Numbered from the stretch's first letter, positions 42,455 through 53,214 are shown. The stretch: DNA of 64,000 nt from Bacillus thuringiensis (GCF_001182785.1 NZ_CP012099.1:1362501-1426500), one strand, 5' to 3'. Translations and numbers: made by a program. Notes: generated by a model not told the origin, from the sequence alone.

Positions 42455-45400
42455 ATGGCAGGGAGAATTAAAGGGATTACGATAGAAATTGGTGGTAACA
42501 CTCAGCCGTTACAAAACGCTCTAAAAGATGTTAATAAACAAAGCGATTCTTTAGCTAAAGAACTAAAAGATGTCGAGCGTTTGTTAAAGTTTGACCCTGG
42601 TAATGTGGAAGCATTAGCGCAAAAACAACAGTTACTTACACAGCAGATTGAAAATACAACGCAAAAACTAGATAAGTTGAAAGCAGCGGAACAACAAGTA
42701 CAAGCTCAATTTCAAAACGGTAAAATTTCTGAAGAACAATATCGTGCATTCAGGCGTGAAATTGAATTTACAGAAGGATCGCTTAATGGTCTGAAAAATA
42801 AACTCGGAAACATGAAAGCTGAGCAAGAGAATGTAGCGAGTTCTACAAGGCAATTAGAAACATTATTTAGAGCTACAGGAAAAAGCGTTGATGATTTTGC
42901 AGGAGCATTAGGAAATCGTCTTGTGAATGCAATTCGAAATGGAACAGCTACAAGTCGACAGTTAGAGCAAGCGATTGGAATTATTGGCCGTGAAGCATTA
43001 GGCGCAGAAACTGATATAGAGAAATTACAAAGAGCTCTTCGATCTGTGGATGCTGGAAATTCCATACGGCAAGTACAAAATGAGTTAAGAGAATTACAAC
43101 AAGAAGCTGGTAGAACCGAAAAGAAGTTTGAAGGACTACAAGTAGGATTAGAAAACGTTATTGGTGGATTAGCGGCTGGTGGCGGAATCGCAACAGCTAT
43201 TGAAAAAGCGATGGATATGTCAAAATTAAAAACAAAGATCGATATTACATTTGATGTTCCGGAGTCCTCTAAAAAATCAGTAGAGGAAGCTATTAGAGGT
43301 GTTACCGCTTATGGTGTTGATGCAGAAGCATCTTTAGAAGGGGTCCGTAGGCAATGGGCTTTAAATAAAGATATAAGTGATGAAGCGAATGCAGCAATCG
43401 TTAGGGGAGCGGCAGCAATTTCAGCTTCTTATGAAGGTATAGATTTTACAGAATTAATTCAAGAAACATATGAAATAGGAAATGAATTAGGGATAACGCA
43501 AGATAGTGCTCTTGGTATGGTTGATGCGTTGTTAAAAATGGGCTTTCCACCAGAACAGCTAGACATCATTGCTGAATATGGTAGTCAACTAACCCGTGCA
43601 GGCTTTAAAGCTGAGGAAGTCCAAGCAATTATGGAAGCAGGCGTTGAAACAGGTAGTTGGAATATTGATAATCTCTTAGATGGGCTTAAAGAAGGTAGGG
43701 TTAAATTAAATGAATTCGCACAAGGAGCTGACAAAGCTTTAAAAGAAGCACTTGATGGTTCTGGTATTGCAACTGAACAAATAGAAAAATGGGGTGCATC
43801 TGTCGCTAAGGGTGGAAGAGATGGTGCCGCAGCGATGGTAGAAGTAGCTAAAGCTATTGATGGAATAGAAGACCCAATTAAGAAAAATCAAGTTGGGGTT
43901 AAAGTCCTAGCCACTATGTTTGAAGACCAAGGGCAAAATCTAACAAACACTTTAATAAGGTCTTCAGAAAAAACAGTAGACTTACAGAAGAATCAAGATA
44001 ATCTAAATGAATCAGTTAAAAAATTAGATACAAACCCAGTTGTAAAGTTCCAAAAAGCAATGGGAGATTTACAAATGGCTCTTGAACCTATACTAGGGGT
44101 AATTGCTGATGTTGTTGCTAGTATTGCTGATTGGATTTCTAATAATCCAGAATTAGCAGCGACATTAGCAGCTGTTGCAACGGCTATTGGGGTAATTTCA
44201 GGGGCACTTATGGCAATTGCACCAATAGTTGTAGCTGTCATGGGTGTATTTGAAATCGGAGCCGCCGCCGCACTAGGCATAGTTGCCATAGTTCCTATTA
44301 TCATAGCAGCTATAGTTGCTCTAGGAATTGCCATTTATCAAAATTGGGATTCTATAAAACAGTGGACAATAGATACATGGAATTCTATTAAGGAATATTT
44401 AATAGAACTTTGGGACGGTATTGTTCAATCCTCTAGCGATGCATGGAATTCATTTTTAGAAACAATGCATTCATTCTTTGATCCAATAGGCCAGTTTTTT
44501 AGTGATTTATGGACGGGAATAGGGCAAATATGTAGTGATACGTGGAATTCTATTGTTGAATTCTTTTCAGGAGCTTGGGCCTCATTCACTGAAATGATGC
44601 ATAGTTTCTTTGATCCGATAGGTGAATTCTTTAGTAGTCTATGGTCCGGAATTGTGGAAACAGCTTCCTCTTGGTGGACTTCTTTAACTGAAACAGCGTC
44701 TGAATTGTGGGGATTATTAACGCAAGCATGGCAAGAAACCTGGGATACGATTCTTACTGTGTTAGATCCAATTATTTCGGCAGTTTCTACCGTTTTAGAA
44801 GCTGGTTGGTTGTTAATACAGGCAGGTGCACAAATTGCATGGGCAGCAATCTGTCAATACATTATCCAACCAATCCAGGAAGCTTACGACTGGGTAAGTA
44901 CACAAATCGGTGAAATGGTCACTTGGCTTGGTACACAATGGGAAATTGCGAAAGCTATGGCGCAAATCGCTTGGGGACTATTTAAGCAATATATTATTCA
45001 ACCTGTCATAGATACTTGGAACTTAGTAAAAGAAAAGTTTGGCGATTTAGTTTCTTGGCTAAATTCGAAATGGGAAACAGTTAAATCATATACTTCTGCA
45101 GCGTGGAATTTAGTAAAACAATATGTCATTCAGCCTGTTCAGGAATTGTGGAACGCAACAAAAGAAAAGTTAAATGATTTATCCAATTGGATATTAGGAA
45201 ATTGGGCGAAAATAAAAGGGTATACACTTGAAGCTTGGAAGATGGTTTACACATATATCGTTGAACCAATTATTTCAGCTTATAATTCTGCAAAAGAGAA
45301 ATTCAATGATATGTACAACACAGCACGGGAAAAATTTGATTCTGTAAAGAATGCAGCTCAAGAAAAATTTGAAGCAGCTAAACGTTTTATTATTGATCCA

Positions 45401-46075
45401 ATTAAAGATGCAGTTGACAGCGTAGAAAAATTTATTGGGAAGATCAAGAGTTTCTTTAGTGACTTGAAGTTAAAGATTCCTAAACCTGAAATGCCACCTC
45501 TTCCACACTTTAGCTTGCAAACTAGTACGAAAAATGTCTTAGGGAAGGATATTACGTTCCCTTCTGGACTCAATATAGATTGGCGTGCAAAAGGTGGTAT
45601 CTTCACTAAACCGACTATCTTCGGAATGAATGGTGGCAACCTACAAGGTGCAGGAGAAGCCGGCAAAGAAGCGGTTTTACCTTTGAATAAAAAGACACTT
45701 GGAGATATTGGTGCAGGAATCGTAGCAGCCATGCCAAGACAACAATTTGCTGTATCAGGAGAAATAAACCAATTAGTGGATGATATGAGCCGTATGATGG
45801 CTAGTTCCGCAAGTCAATTAGCAGGATTAAAGACCGTTATGAGTGGTGTGTATGGAAGTATGTCAAACAGTAGACAAGCCATGACAAATAGTGTATCAAA
45901 TCAAGTAATTAATAATTCTTTCGGATCATCTGGAGGCGGAGTAATTCCAATGCTTGGTGGTGATTTAGTTGTGGAAGTACCTGTTAGTTTAGAAGGAAGA
46001 GACGTGGCGCGCGGTACTTATCGTTATACAACCGAGTATCAAGAAAGAGAAGCAAAAAGAAACTCAGACTTTTAG
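42455..46075 (+). CDS. Tape measure protein
   Basis: A 1206-residue protein. N-terminal coils (residues 1-240) are followed by a conserved TMP region, hydrophobic stretches near residues 550-640 (APIVVAVMGVFEIGAAAALGIVAIVPIIIAAIVALGI), then Trp-rich repeats. Two HSFFDPIG-centred repeats (about 670-740) and four tandem repeats around QYIIQPI / QYVIQP / TYIVEPI (about 800-940) are visible. It sets tail length. No lytic domain seen. AAGGGGTGAG precedes the ATG. Confidence 0.93.
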   Translation: MAGRIKGITIEIGGNTQPLQNALKDVNKQSDSLAKELKDVERLLKFDPGNVEALAQKQQLLTQQIENTTQKLDKLKAAEQQVQAQFQNGKISEEQYRAFRREIEFTEGSLNGLKNKLGNMKAEQENVASSTRQLETLFRATGKSVDDFAGALGNRLVNAIRNGTATSRQLEQAIGIIGREALGAETDIEKLQRALRSVDAGNSIRQVQNELRELQQEAGRTEKKFEGLQVGLENVIGGLAAGGGIATAIEKAMDMSKLKTKIDITFDVPESSKKSVEEAIRGVTAYGVDAEASLEGVRRQWALNKDISDEANAAIVRGAAAISASYEGIDFTELIQETYEIGNELGITQDSALGMVDALLKMGFPPEQLDIIAEYGSQLTRAGFKAEEVQAIMEAGVETGSWNIDNLLDGLKEGRVKLNEFAQGADKALKEALDGSGIATEQIEKWGASVAKGGRDGAAAMVEVAKAIDGIEDPIKKNQVGVKVLATMFEDQGQNLTNTLIRSSEKTVDLQKNQDNLNESVKKLDTNPVVKFQKAMGDLQMALEPILGVIADVVASIADWISNNPELAATLAAVATAIGVISGALMAIAPIVVAVMGVFEIGAAAALGIVAIVPIIIAAIVALGIAIYQNWDSIKQWTIDTWNSIKEYLIELWDGIVQSSSDAWNSFLETMHSFFDPIGQFFSDLWTGIGQICSDTWNSIVEFFSGAWASFTEMMHSFFDPIGEFFSSLWSGIVETASSWWTSLTETASELWGLLTQAWQETWDTILTVLDPIISAVSTVLEAGWLLIQAGAQIAWAAICQYIIQPIQEAYDWVSTQIGEMVTWLGTQWEIAKAMAQIAWGLFKQYIIQPVIDTWNLVKEKFGDLVSWLNSKWETVKSYTSAAWNLVKQYVIQPVQELWNATKEKLNDLSNWILGNWAKIKGYTLEAWKMVYTYIVEPIISAYNSAKEKFNDMYNTAREKFDSVKNAAQEKFEAAKRFIIDPIKDAVDSVEKFIGKIKSFFSDLKLKIPKPEMPPLPHFSLQTSTKNVLGKDITFPSGLNIDWRAKGGIFTKPTIFGMNGGNLQGAGEAGKEAVLPLNKKTLGDIGAGIVAAMPRQQFAVSGEINQLVDDMSRMMASSASQLAGLKTVMSGVYGSMSNSRQAMTNSVSNQVINNSFGSSGGGVIPMLGGDLVVEVPVSLEGRDVARGTYRYTTEYQEREAKRNSDF

Positions 46076-46116
46076 GTTTGGGTTTCTTTTATTTTATAAA
46101 GAAATGAGGTGTCAAA

Positions 46117-47592
46117 ATGAGCTCTTTTACATTTAACAATCAACGAAAAGAATATATTCAAATAGAAAAAGGATGGAGTCCACCAACATGGGCACCTCTA
46201 AAACGTAATTTCTTAAAAACACCTGGATATCCAGGTGCAAGATTATTAGGAACGGATACAGATCCTCGTCCACTTCCTGTTCCTGTAGGAATTATCGTTC
46301 CAGATAGAACAGATTTAGAAACGTTAAAAGAAGAAATAGCAGCATGGTTAATTACAGAAGAAGCAGTCGAGCTAGTATTTGATGCAACTCCTGACCGAAC
46401 ATATTTAGCTATAATTGATGAAGATTTTAATCCTGATGATTTCGTTACGTTAGGTAAAGGTACTTTGAAATTTATTTGTCCAATGCCTTATAAATTAGGA
46501 CCTACTCGAACAGTAGATTTTCAAACAGGTGCGCTTGGGTTAACAGCAAATGTTCAAAACAAAGGAACCGTTCATTCTAATCCTATTATCGAGGTTAACA
46601 TTACGAAACCAAACACTTTTTTAGATGTATGGTTCGGCGGAGTATCCTTAAGTGATCGAGATTATTTTCGTATCGGTATGCCACTTAAAACTGTAGAAAA
46701 GCCTGTAGAAAGGAATCAACGTATCGTATGGGATGAAATGGCTACTACGGTCGGATGGAGTAAAGTCAGCGCAATGGAAGATGGTGAGCCAGTCGGTGAA
46801 ATGAAATCAGATAAATATCAATTTTATTGTTCTGATTTTGGTACTGGAACAGCTAAAGGATGGCATGGTGCAGCTGTTAAAAAGAGTATACCTGGTGGTC
46901 CAGTACAAGATTTTATTATGCAAGCCTACGTAACTTGTAAGAGTAAGAAAATCAATGAAATGGGACGAGTTGAGATAGCAATACTCGATGAAAATAGTAA
47001 GGTACTTTCAAAAATTGCTATGAACGATCTCTATTGGCAAGCTGAACAAAATTTTGGAACGATGGTTATTGGATACGATAACAAGCCAGGGAAAACAGGG
47101 TTGATTTATGAGAGCGGTGATTATCCAAATACATGGAATCAATATTTTGGTCGATTATGGATAGCTAGAACAGGGAATGTGTGGGAAGCGTATATTTCGA
47201 AATTTCTTCCAGGGACAGAAAAAGATGATTCAGAACGTTTTGCACGATGGACAGACGAAAATAACTATCATATGGAAAAAGCAGCTCAAATACAGATTAG
47301 TATTATGCAATGGCAAGATGTACCGCCAGTAGAAGCGATGTCTGTTAGTGATTTAAAGTTTTGGAAAGTAAATTTAAATACCAAAAATAAACCGCCTTAT
47401 ATAGTAGATGTGGGCGATAAAGTTGTAATTGATACAGAAAATAGTCATGTAACGATTGAAGGGAAGGATGCAATTAATATTAAGGACTTTTTCAGTAATT
47501 TTCCTGTCATTAATAAAGGTATGCATACACTAGAAATCATGCCTCCTGATATCGGAACAGCAAAGGTTAAATATAGGGAGCGGTTTAGATGA
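46117..47592 (+). CDS. Distal tail protein (Dit)
   Basis: A 491-residue protein. The N-terminal siphovirus tail component (GWSPPTWAPLKRNFLKTPGYPGARLLGTDTDPRPLPVPVGI) is followed by a galectin-like insertion with a possible carbohydrate-binding region (residues about 200-420). Baseplate hub. Overlaps the next gene by 4 bp. Confidence 0.88.
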   Translation: MSSFTFNNQRKEYIQIEKGWSPPTWAPLKRNFLKTPGYPGARLLGTDTDPRPLPVPVGIIVPDRTDLETLKEEIAAWLITEEAVELVFDATPDRTYLAIIDEDFNPDDFVTLGKGTLKFICPMPYKLGPTRTVDFQTGALGLTANVQNKGTVHSNPIIEVNITKPNTFLDVWFGGVSLSDRDYFRIGMPLKTVEKPVERNQRIVWDEMATTVGWSKVSAMEDGEPVGEMKSDKYQFYCSDFGTGTAKGWHGAAVKKSIPGGPVQDFIMQAYVTCKSKKINEMGRVEIAILDENSKVLSKIAMNDLYWQAEQNFGTMVIGYDNKPGKTGLIYESGDYPNTWNQYFGRLWIARTGNVWEAYISKFLPGTEKDDSERFARWTDENNYHMEKAAQIQISIMQWQDVPPVEAMSVSDLKFWKVNLNTKNKPPYIVDVGDKVVIDTENSHVTIEGKDAINIKDFFSNFPVINKGMHTLEIMPPDIGTAKVKYRERFR

Positions 47593-50500
47593 GAACACCA
47601 AGTGGAATCTTACATATTATTGATTTTAAAACGAGTCAAACCGTTTCAGCTATACAACCAAAAGATTATTGGGATGATAAACGTCATTGGGAAATCAAGA
47701 ATAATATCGATACTTTAGAGTTTAAAGTATTTGATAACACGAAATATGCAGCAACACTTATGCAACAAAACTTAGTATTAAAAGAAGTAAGGGATGGGCG
47801 TATTGTTCCCTATGTAATCACTGAAGTAGAAAAGGACCCAAACGATAGATCCGTAATTACTTACGCATCGGGTGCATGGATTAATCTTGCTAAAGATGAT
47901 TATATTCGTCCACAGAAAATTGAAGGCAAGACAGTAAATGAATTTATGGATATTGCTCTCGTAGGTACAAAATGGAAGCGTGGTAAAACGGAGTACGCTG
48001 GATTTCATTCTATGACTATTGACGAATTTATAGATCCATTGAGTTTCTTAAAAAAGATTGCTTCCCTATTTGAACTAGAAATTATATACCATGTTGAAGT
48101 GGCTGGTTCTCAAATTGTAGGTTGGTATGTAGACATGGTGAAAAAAAGAGGAAGAGAAACCGGAAAGGAAGTCACGTTAGGTAAAGATTTAGTTGGAATT
48201 AAGCGTATTGAAAACTCACAAAACATTTGTACCGCTTTAATTGGTTTTATCAAAAAAGAAGGCGGAGAAGTTCTCACTATCGCAGATATAAACAAAGGTA
48301 TGCCATATATTGTGGATAACGATGCTTTTCAACGTTGGAACGAAAAAGGTAAACATAAATTTGGATTTTACACACCAGAAACAGAACAAGATATAACACC
48401 AGAACGTTTATTGACTCTTATGAAAACAGAATTAGCAAAACGTGTGAATACCTCGGTTTCTTATGATGTTCAAGCACAAAGTATAGGGCGTGTATTTGGA
48501 CTAGCTCACGAGTTAATCAATGAGGGAGATACAATTCGAATTAAAGATACTGGATTCACACCTAAGCTTTATTTAGAAGCGAGAACAATCGCTGGCGATG
48601 AATCTTTTACCGATCCTACGCAAGATAAATATGTGTTTGGTGATTATCGCGAAATTACTGATCCAAACGAAGAACTACGAAAGATATATAATCGTATTCT
48701 TAGTTCACTAGGAAGTAAGCAAGAACTGATAGATCAGTTAGATAAATTAGTGAAAGATGCAAATGAAACAGCTAATAATGCTAAGAAAGAATCCGAAGCG
48801 GCGAAAACATTGGCTGAAAAGGTTCAAGAGAATCTTAAAAATAACACGGTAGACATCATTGAAGCTAAGAATCCACCGACCACGGGACTGAAACCTTATA
48901 AAACACTTTGGCGTGATATTAGTAATGGAAAGCCTGGTATTTTGAAAATATGGACAGGCGCAGCTTGGGAATCGGTTGTACCAGATGTTGAATCTGTTAA
49001 GAAAGAAACACTTGAGCAGGTTAATAAAGATATTGAGTCCACAAAAACAGAATTAAACCAAAAGGTACAAGAAGCACAGAATCAAGCTACAGGACAATTC
49101 AATAAAGTACAGGAAGGTTTACAAGGTTTCAGTCGTACAATTTCTAATATCGAAAATAAACAAGGTGAAATCGATAAGAAAGTAACTCAGTTTGAACAGG
49201 ATTCTAATGGATTTAAAACTTCTATTGAATCGTTAACTAAAAAAGATAATGAAATTAGCAATAAATTAAATATAGTCGAACAAACTGTAGAAGGTACAAA
49301 GAAGACTATTTCTGATGTGCAGCAAACAACAAATGAGCTTAAGAAAACAACAACTGATATTAAAGAAGAAGCTGGGAAAATCTCAATAAAGTTAGAACAG
49401 GTTGAGGCTCGTACTGTAGGTGGTGAAAACTGGCTAATCAATACAGGTCCAAACGAAAGACCTCAAACAATCGGGATGATCGGTGGCGCGGTATTGAATA
49501 AAGTTACATCATTTGTTCAGCCTGGCGAATACGTAGCGATTGAATGTCAAGATCATACAGATGCCTTTTATCAATTCCATCTAGATAATACTAAGATAGG
49601 AGACTTTGAAAAAGGGAAAGATATAACAATATCTTTAGACATTCAAAATGATGTTCTTTTAGATTTTATTTTATTCCAATACATCAACGGATCGTGGAGT
49701 GAGTCAGTACAAAAGCCTGTGCCAGCTAAAGACTGGCGTCGTGAGTCATGGACGTTTAAAATCGATGTTCGTGCTACTGGTTGGGGATTTAGAATTCGTT
49801 TTGCTAGAAATGAAGCATCTAAAGGGAAAAGGTTCCGTTTCAAGAAAGCTAAACTCGAAAAAGGATCTGTTCCAACAGACTTCAGCAAATCAACATATGA
49901 ATTAGAGCAAAGTGTGGATGGTGTAAAATCTACTGTAACTAAGGTGCAGGATAACCAAGCCGGATTCGAAAAACGCATGACTACAGTAGAACAAACAGCA
50001 ACTGGATTATCTTCCACAGTGAGCAATTTAAATAATGTAGTATCAGATCAAGGGAAAAAGCTTACTGATGCAAATACAAAACTCGAACAACAGGCAACAG
50101 CAATCGGTGCAAAAGTGGAGCTTAAACAAGTAGAAAATTATGTTGCTGGATTTAAGATACCTGAGTTGAAGCAAACAGTCGATAAAAATAAACAAGATTT
50201 GTTGGGCGAATTAGCTAACAAACTTGCGACTGAGCAATTTAATCAAAAAATGACTATGATTGATAACCGCTTTACTATCAATGAACAGGGTATAAATGCT
50301 TCAGCCAAAAAGACAGAGGTATATACAAAAGAGCAAGCAAATGGGCAATTTGCAACATCATCTTATGTAAGAGATATGGAAACCCGTCTTCAGTTAACGG
50401 AAAAAGGCGTTAGTATATCTGTAAAAGAAAACGATGTAATCGCAGCATTCAATATGAGTAAAGAAAACATTACTTTGAATGCTAACAGAATTAACTTAGT

Positions 50501-51680
50501 AGGTTTTATTACAGCAAATCATATCAAAGGACAAGTTTTAGAAGGAGTAACACTTAAAACGAGTGGAAATAGATTTGTTGAAATAAATAAGCAAGACATG
50601 AAGATTTTCGATGCAGATAGGCCGCGTGGTTATATAGGATTTATGGAAGCAAATGACGGAAGTATTCAACCTTCATTAGTCCTTGGTTCTGATAATAGAA
50701 AATACGCCGGCACAGGATCGTTTTATATTTATCAAGTCATGCCGCGAATTAATGGAGTCGATCAACCTTCTAAAGCGTATGCAACATTTGGGATTTCTAA
50801 AGGAGAAAATGCAGAAGGCACTAATATATGGTCATCTTATATTAATATGCAGAATGACGGTGGACATCTTTATGCATATGCAGCCGGAAGATTATACTTT
50901 GATAATTTGAATGACATTGTTTTTAACTCAGTGGGATGGGCTCGAGGATACGGGAAGTTTATAGTGACAACCACAGAGCCACATTATTTTAAAAATGACT
51001 ATGGTGAGTTTCATTTTGATAGAAAAAGTACTGGTAACAGTATATACTTCGTCAATGGCGTTAATGATCATGATTTAAACATAGGAAGATTAATGCTAAG
51101 AGCAAGTCTTGTATCAGGCTATGATATGAATTTACAAATTAAAGATGTGTATGGTAATGGATGGCGAGATATAGAATTAAGAACGCTGCGAGCGCAAGAA
51201 AATGTAAATGCCAATGGTCAAATGTGGGCGAAAGCATTTAATCCTACATCAGCTAGGAATATGAAAGAAAACATAAAAGATATTCCTTTCTCAGCTCTTG
51301 ATAAAATCATGAGTTTAGCTATCAAACAGTACAACTTCAAGGACGACATGTATGATCTGTATCAAATGCGTGTGAACAAGCCGGAAGAACAAACAGAACC
51401 ATATACAACAAAAGAAATTGAAACGTATTTCGGTATGATTGCAGATGATACGGAAGATATATTTACAGATAAAGAGAAACGGGCCATTAATTTATATAAT
51501 ACTGTTTCAATCTTTATTGCAGCTTTCCAACAGCAGTATCATCAATTTAACGAAGAGTTAACTACTGTTAAAAGTGAGAATAAACAACTAAAAGAGCAAG
51601 TTGTAACACTGACAAACGATGTGTCTACATTAAAAGAATTAGTACAAAAATTAATAAATGAAAAGCCAGAGCAGCCATAA
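47589..51680 (+). CDS. Tail endopeptidase/fibre with C-terminal intramolecular chaperone
   Basis: A 1363-residue protein. Residues about 1-370 match prophage tail endopeptidase-type (Tal) modules; 370-640 and 770-930 are long coiled coils; 640-760 contain a jelly-roll-like carbohydrate module (GGENWLINTGPNERPQ ... FRFKKAKLEKGSVPTDF); the C-terminus (from about 1225, TSARNMKENIKDIPFSALDKIM) fits the Peptidase_S74 chaperone that trimerises and releases itself. Likely the host receptor-binding device. Confidence 0.88.
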   Translation: MRTPSGILHIIDFKTSQTVSAIQPKDYWDDKRHWEIKNNIDTLEFKVFDNTKYAATLMQQNLVLKEVRDGRIVPYVITEVEKDPNDRSVITYASGAWINLAKDDYIRPQKIEGKTVNEFMDIALVGTKWKRGKTEYAGFHSMTIDEFIDPLSFLKKIASLFELEIIYHVEVAGSQIVGWYVDMVKKRGRETGKEVTLGKDLVGIKRIENSQNICTALIGFIKKEGGEVLTIADINKGMPYIVDNDAFQRWNEKGKHKFGFYTPETEQDITPERLLTLMKTELAKRVNTSVSYDVQAQSIGRVFGLAHELINEGDTIRIKDTGFTPKLYLEARTIAGDESFTDPTQDKYVFGDYREITDPNEELRKIYNRILSSLGSKQELIDQLDKLVKDANETANNAKKESEAAKTLAEKVQENLKNNTVDIIEAKNPPTTGLKPYKTLWRDISNGKPGILKIWTGAAWESVVPDVESVKKETLEQVNKDIESTKTELNQKVQEAQNQATGQFNKVQEGLQGFSRTISNIENKQGEIDKKVTQFEQDSNGFKTSIESLTKKDNEISNKLNIVEQTVEGTKKTISDVQQTTNELKKTTTDIKEEAGKISIKLEQVEARTVGGENWLINTGPNERPQTIGMIGGAVLNKVTSFVQPGEYVAIECQDHTDAFYQFHLDNTKIGDFEKGKDITISLDIQNDVLLDFILFQYINGSWSESVQKPVPAKDWRRESWTFKIDVRATGWGFRIRFARNEASKGKRFRFKKAKLEKGSVPTDFSKSTYELEQSVDGVKSTVTKVQDNQAGFEKRMTTVEQTATGLSSTVSNLNNVVSDQGKKLTDANTKLEQQATAIGAKVELKQVENYVAGFKIPELKQTVDKNKQDLLGELANKLATEQFNQKMTMIDNRFTINEQGINASAKKTEVYTKEQANGQFATSSYVRDMETRLQLTEKGVSISVKENDVIAAFNMSKENITLNANRINLVGFITANHIKGQVLEGVTLKTSGNRFVEINKQDMKIFDADRPRGYIGFMEANDGSIQPSLVLGSDNRKYAGTGSFYIYQVMPRINGVDQPSKAYATFGISKGENAEGTNIWSSYINMQNDGGHLYAYAAGRLYFDNLNDIVFNSVGWARGYGKFIVTTTEPHYFKNDYGEFHFDRKSTGNSIYFVNGVNDHDLNIGRLMLRASLVSGYDMNLQIKDVYGNGWRDIELRTLRAQENVNANGQMWAKAFNPTSARNMKENIKDIPFSALDKIMSLAIKQYNFKDDMYDLYQMRVNKPEEQTEPYTTKEIETYFGMIADDTEDIFTDKEKRAINLYNTVSIFIAAFQQQYHQFNEELTTVKSENKQLKEQVVTLTNDVSTLKELVQKLINEKPEQP

Positions 51681-51772
51681 GCTGTTTTTTATTTTGTATA
51701 AAATACGGTTTTTAGAGACAAATGTATGATAACCTGCTTTTTATTTTTAGAAAAAGTTTATGGTGGGGTTCT

Positions 51773-51919
51773 ATGATGACACGATTAGAACAGGTACTGA
51801 GTATAAAGAAAGGGCGACTGTAAGCGGAGTGTAAATGGTTCAAAATATTAACGAGCAGATTTGATGCATGGCAAGTTATCTTTGTAAAAGAACCGAACAT
51901 TAAGATTAATAAAAAGTGA
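51773..51919 (+). pseudogene. Small gene broken by an in-frame TAA
   Basis: From ATG 51773 the frame reads MMTRLEQVLSIKKGRL, TAA (51821-51823), then continues in the same frame as AECKWFKILTSRFDAWQVIFVKEPNIKINKK to TGA 51917-51919. GGTGGGG precedes the ATG. The post-stop part keeps coding-like composition, so a single substitution may have broken a 47-residue gene. No family recognised. Confidence 0.4.
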
Positions 51920-51954
51920 TTTAAAAACGTTACTCTTGATGTCAATTAAATCAC
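51915..51954 (-). terminator. Minus-strand terminator of the 102-aa gene
   Basis: AGTGATTTAA (51915-51924) and TTAAATCACT (51945-51954) form a 10-bp perfect stem, followed on the minus strand by TTTTTATTAAT. Confidence 0.65.
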
Positions 51955-51969
51955 TAATATTAATTAATC

Positions 51970-52278
51970 TTATGAATTTACGTTTTCATGATTCCCTAAG
52001 TTTGAATCATAATGATTATTTTCTGAATGATCCTGAGCACTTTTCATAGACGCTGTAATAAATGCGGTTGTCATTACGGCATTCATCCAGTCAGCTTCAG
52101 CATCATTAGTATTTGTTCCTGAATCGTTATGATTACCATTTTTTTGTATTGAGTAAGGATTTTTTAATTCTTTTTTAATAGATTTGTAATCTTGTTTCTT
52201 CCTGTCAAAACGCTTCATAATTATTAATAACATCAAGCATACAATGAAGACTATTAAAGAGAAAATTATACTTTCCAT
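51970..52278 (-). CDS. 102-aa N-anchored membrane protein on the minus strand
   Basis: MESIIFSLIVFIVCLMLLIIMKRF is a membrane anchor; the rest is polar with an Asn/His-rich C-terminus (NHNDSGTNTNDAEADW). An upstream GTG at 52290 is in frame but less likely. It lies opposite to the lysis genes and so is probably expressed independently in the lysogen. Function unknown. Confidence 0.7.
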   Translation of the reverse strand: MESIIFSLIVFIVCLMLLIIMKRFDRKKQDYKSIKKELKNPYSIQKNGNHNDSGTNTNDAEADWMNAVMTTAFITASMKSAQDHSENNHYDSNLGNHENVNS

Positions 52279-52478
52279 GTGCACACCCACTTTCTACTTT
52301 ATACAATAACAAATAAAACGGTACAATAATAGATTATAAGGGGATTCTTAAAAGTAATACTATTCTGAATAGAATGCGGTTTTTGTTTTGAAATTTCTGC
52401 GAAATATTCACCATAAATAAGGTTGTCTCATATCATGTAGAGATTGCTTTATTAAGATTTTAAAAGGATGTGAATATA

Positions 52479-52703
52479 TTGGAAGATGTATATGTAAAAA
52501 TCGACAGTTTAAAAGCAGAACAAAAAGAAATTATGCGAGATATTCGTAATTTAGAAACTCGCACAACAATTAATGAGAAAGACATCACCACAATTAATAA
52601 GCAATTAGAAAAGATTAGCATGAATACAACTTGGATTTTACGAATCATTATTAGTGCAATCACTATGTCAGTTTTGGGTTTAATATTAAAAGGGATGATT
52701 TAA
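52479..52703 (+). CDS. XhlA/BhlA-type lysis-associated membrane protein
   Basis: A 74-residue protein. EDVYVKIDSLKAEQKEIMRDIRNLETRTTINEKDITTINKQLEKI (coiled coil) then one C-terminal membrane span (ILRIIISAITMSVLGLILKGMI) match the haemolysin XhlA family, which assists holin/endolysin. TTG 52479 with AAAGGATG is preferred; GTG 52470 is too close to that site. Confidence 0.85.
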   Translation: MEDVYVKIDSLKAEQKEIMRDIRNLETRTTINEKDITTINKQLEKISMNTTWILRIIISAITMSVLGLILKGMI

Positions 52704-52779
52704 TATTATTAAAATAAAAGTACTTATTGAGAGAGGGACAAGCGTCTCTCTTTTTTATTGTAAATAAGGAGATGAAAAG

Positions 52780-53214
52780 ATGGATCGTATTGATGTATTA
52801 ATGAAAGCATTTATCGCTACATTTGGCGGATTTTGTGGGTATTTCTTGGGAGGATGGGATGCAACATTGAAAATCTTAGTGACGATGGCAGTTATTGATT
52901 ATTTAACTGGCATGATTGCAGCAGGATATAACGGAGAATTAAAAAGTAAAGTTGGTTTCAAAGGCATCGCCAAAAAGGTGGTGCTTTTTCTTTTGGTCGG
53001 AGCGGCCGCTCAACTAGATTCAGCAATGGGAAGTAACAGCGCAATCCGTGAAGCGACTATTTTCTTCTTCATGGGCAATGAGTTACTTTCACTTTTAGAA
53101 AACGCTGGTCGTATGGGGATTCCCTTACCTTCAGCATTAACAAATGCAGTTGAAATTTTGGGTGGAAAACAAAAACAAGAAGAGAAAAAGGAGATGTTCA
53201 ATAATGGAAATTAG
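52780..53214 (+). CDS. Holin (phage_holin_4_1-type)
   Basis: A 144-residue protein with several membrane segments (AFIATFGGFCGYFLGGWDATLKILVTMAVIDYLTGMIAAG; VVLFLLVGAAAQL) and a charged tail. DYLTGMIAA is characteristic of the toxin-secretion/lysis holin family. It overlaps the amidase start by 11 bp. Confidence 0.9.
   Translation: MDRIDVLMKAFIATFGGFCGYFLGGWDATLKILVTMAVIDYLTGMIAAGYNGELKSKVGFKGIAKKVVLFLLVGAAAQLDSAMGSNSAIREATIFFFMGNELLSLLENAGRMGIPLPSALTNAVEILGGKQKQEEKKEMFNNGN

Larger units (their letters stand above)
51681..51969 (+). other. Spacer after the tail fibre gene
   Basis: Holds the interrupted small frame described next and a long-range terminator hairpin. No intact gene is visible. 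Confidence 0.5.

Noticed and set aside
50683..50910. 75-codon frame inside the tail fibre gene
   Set aside because: Alternative-frame shadow of a strongly supported 1363-residue protein.
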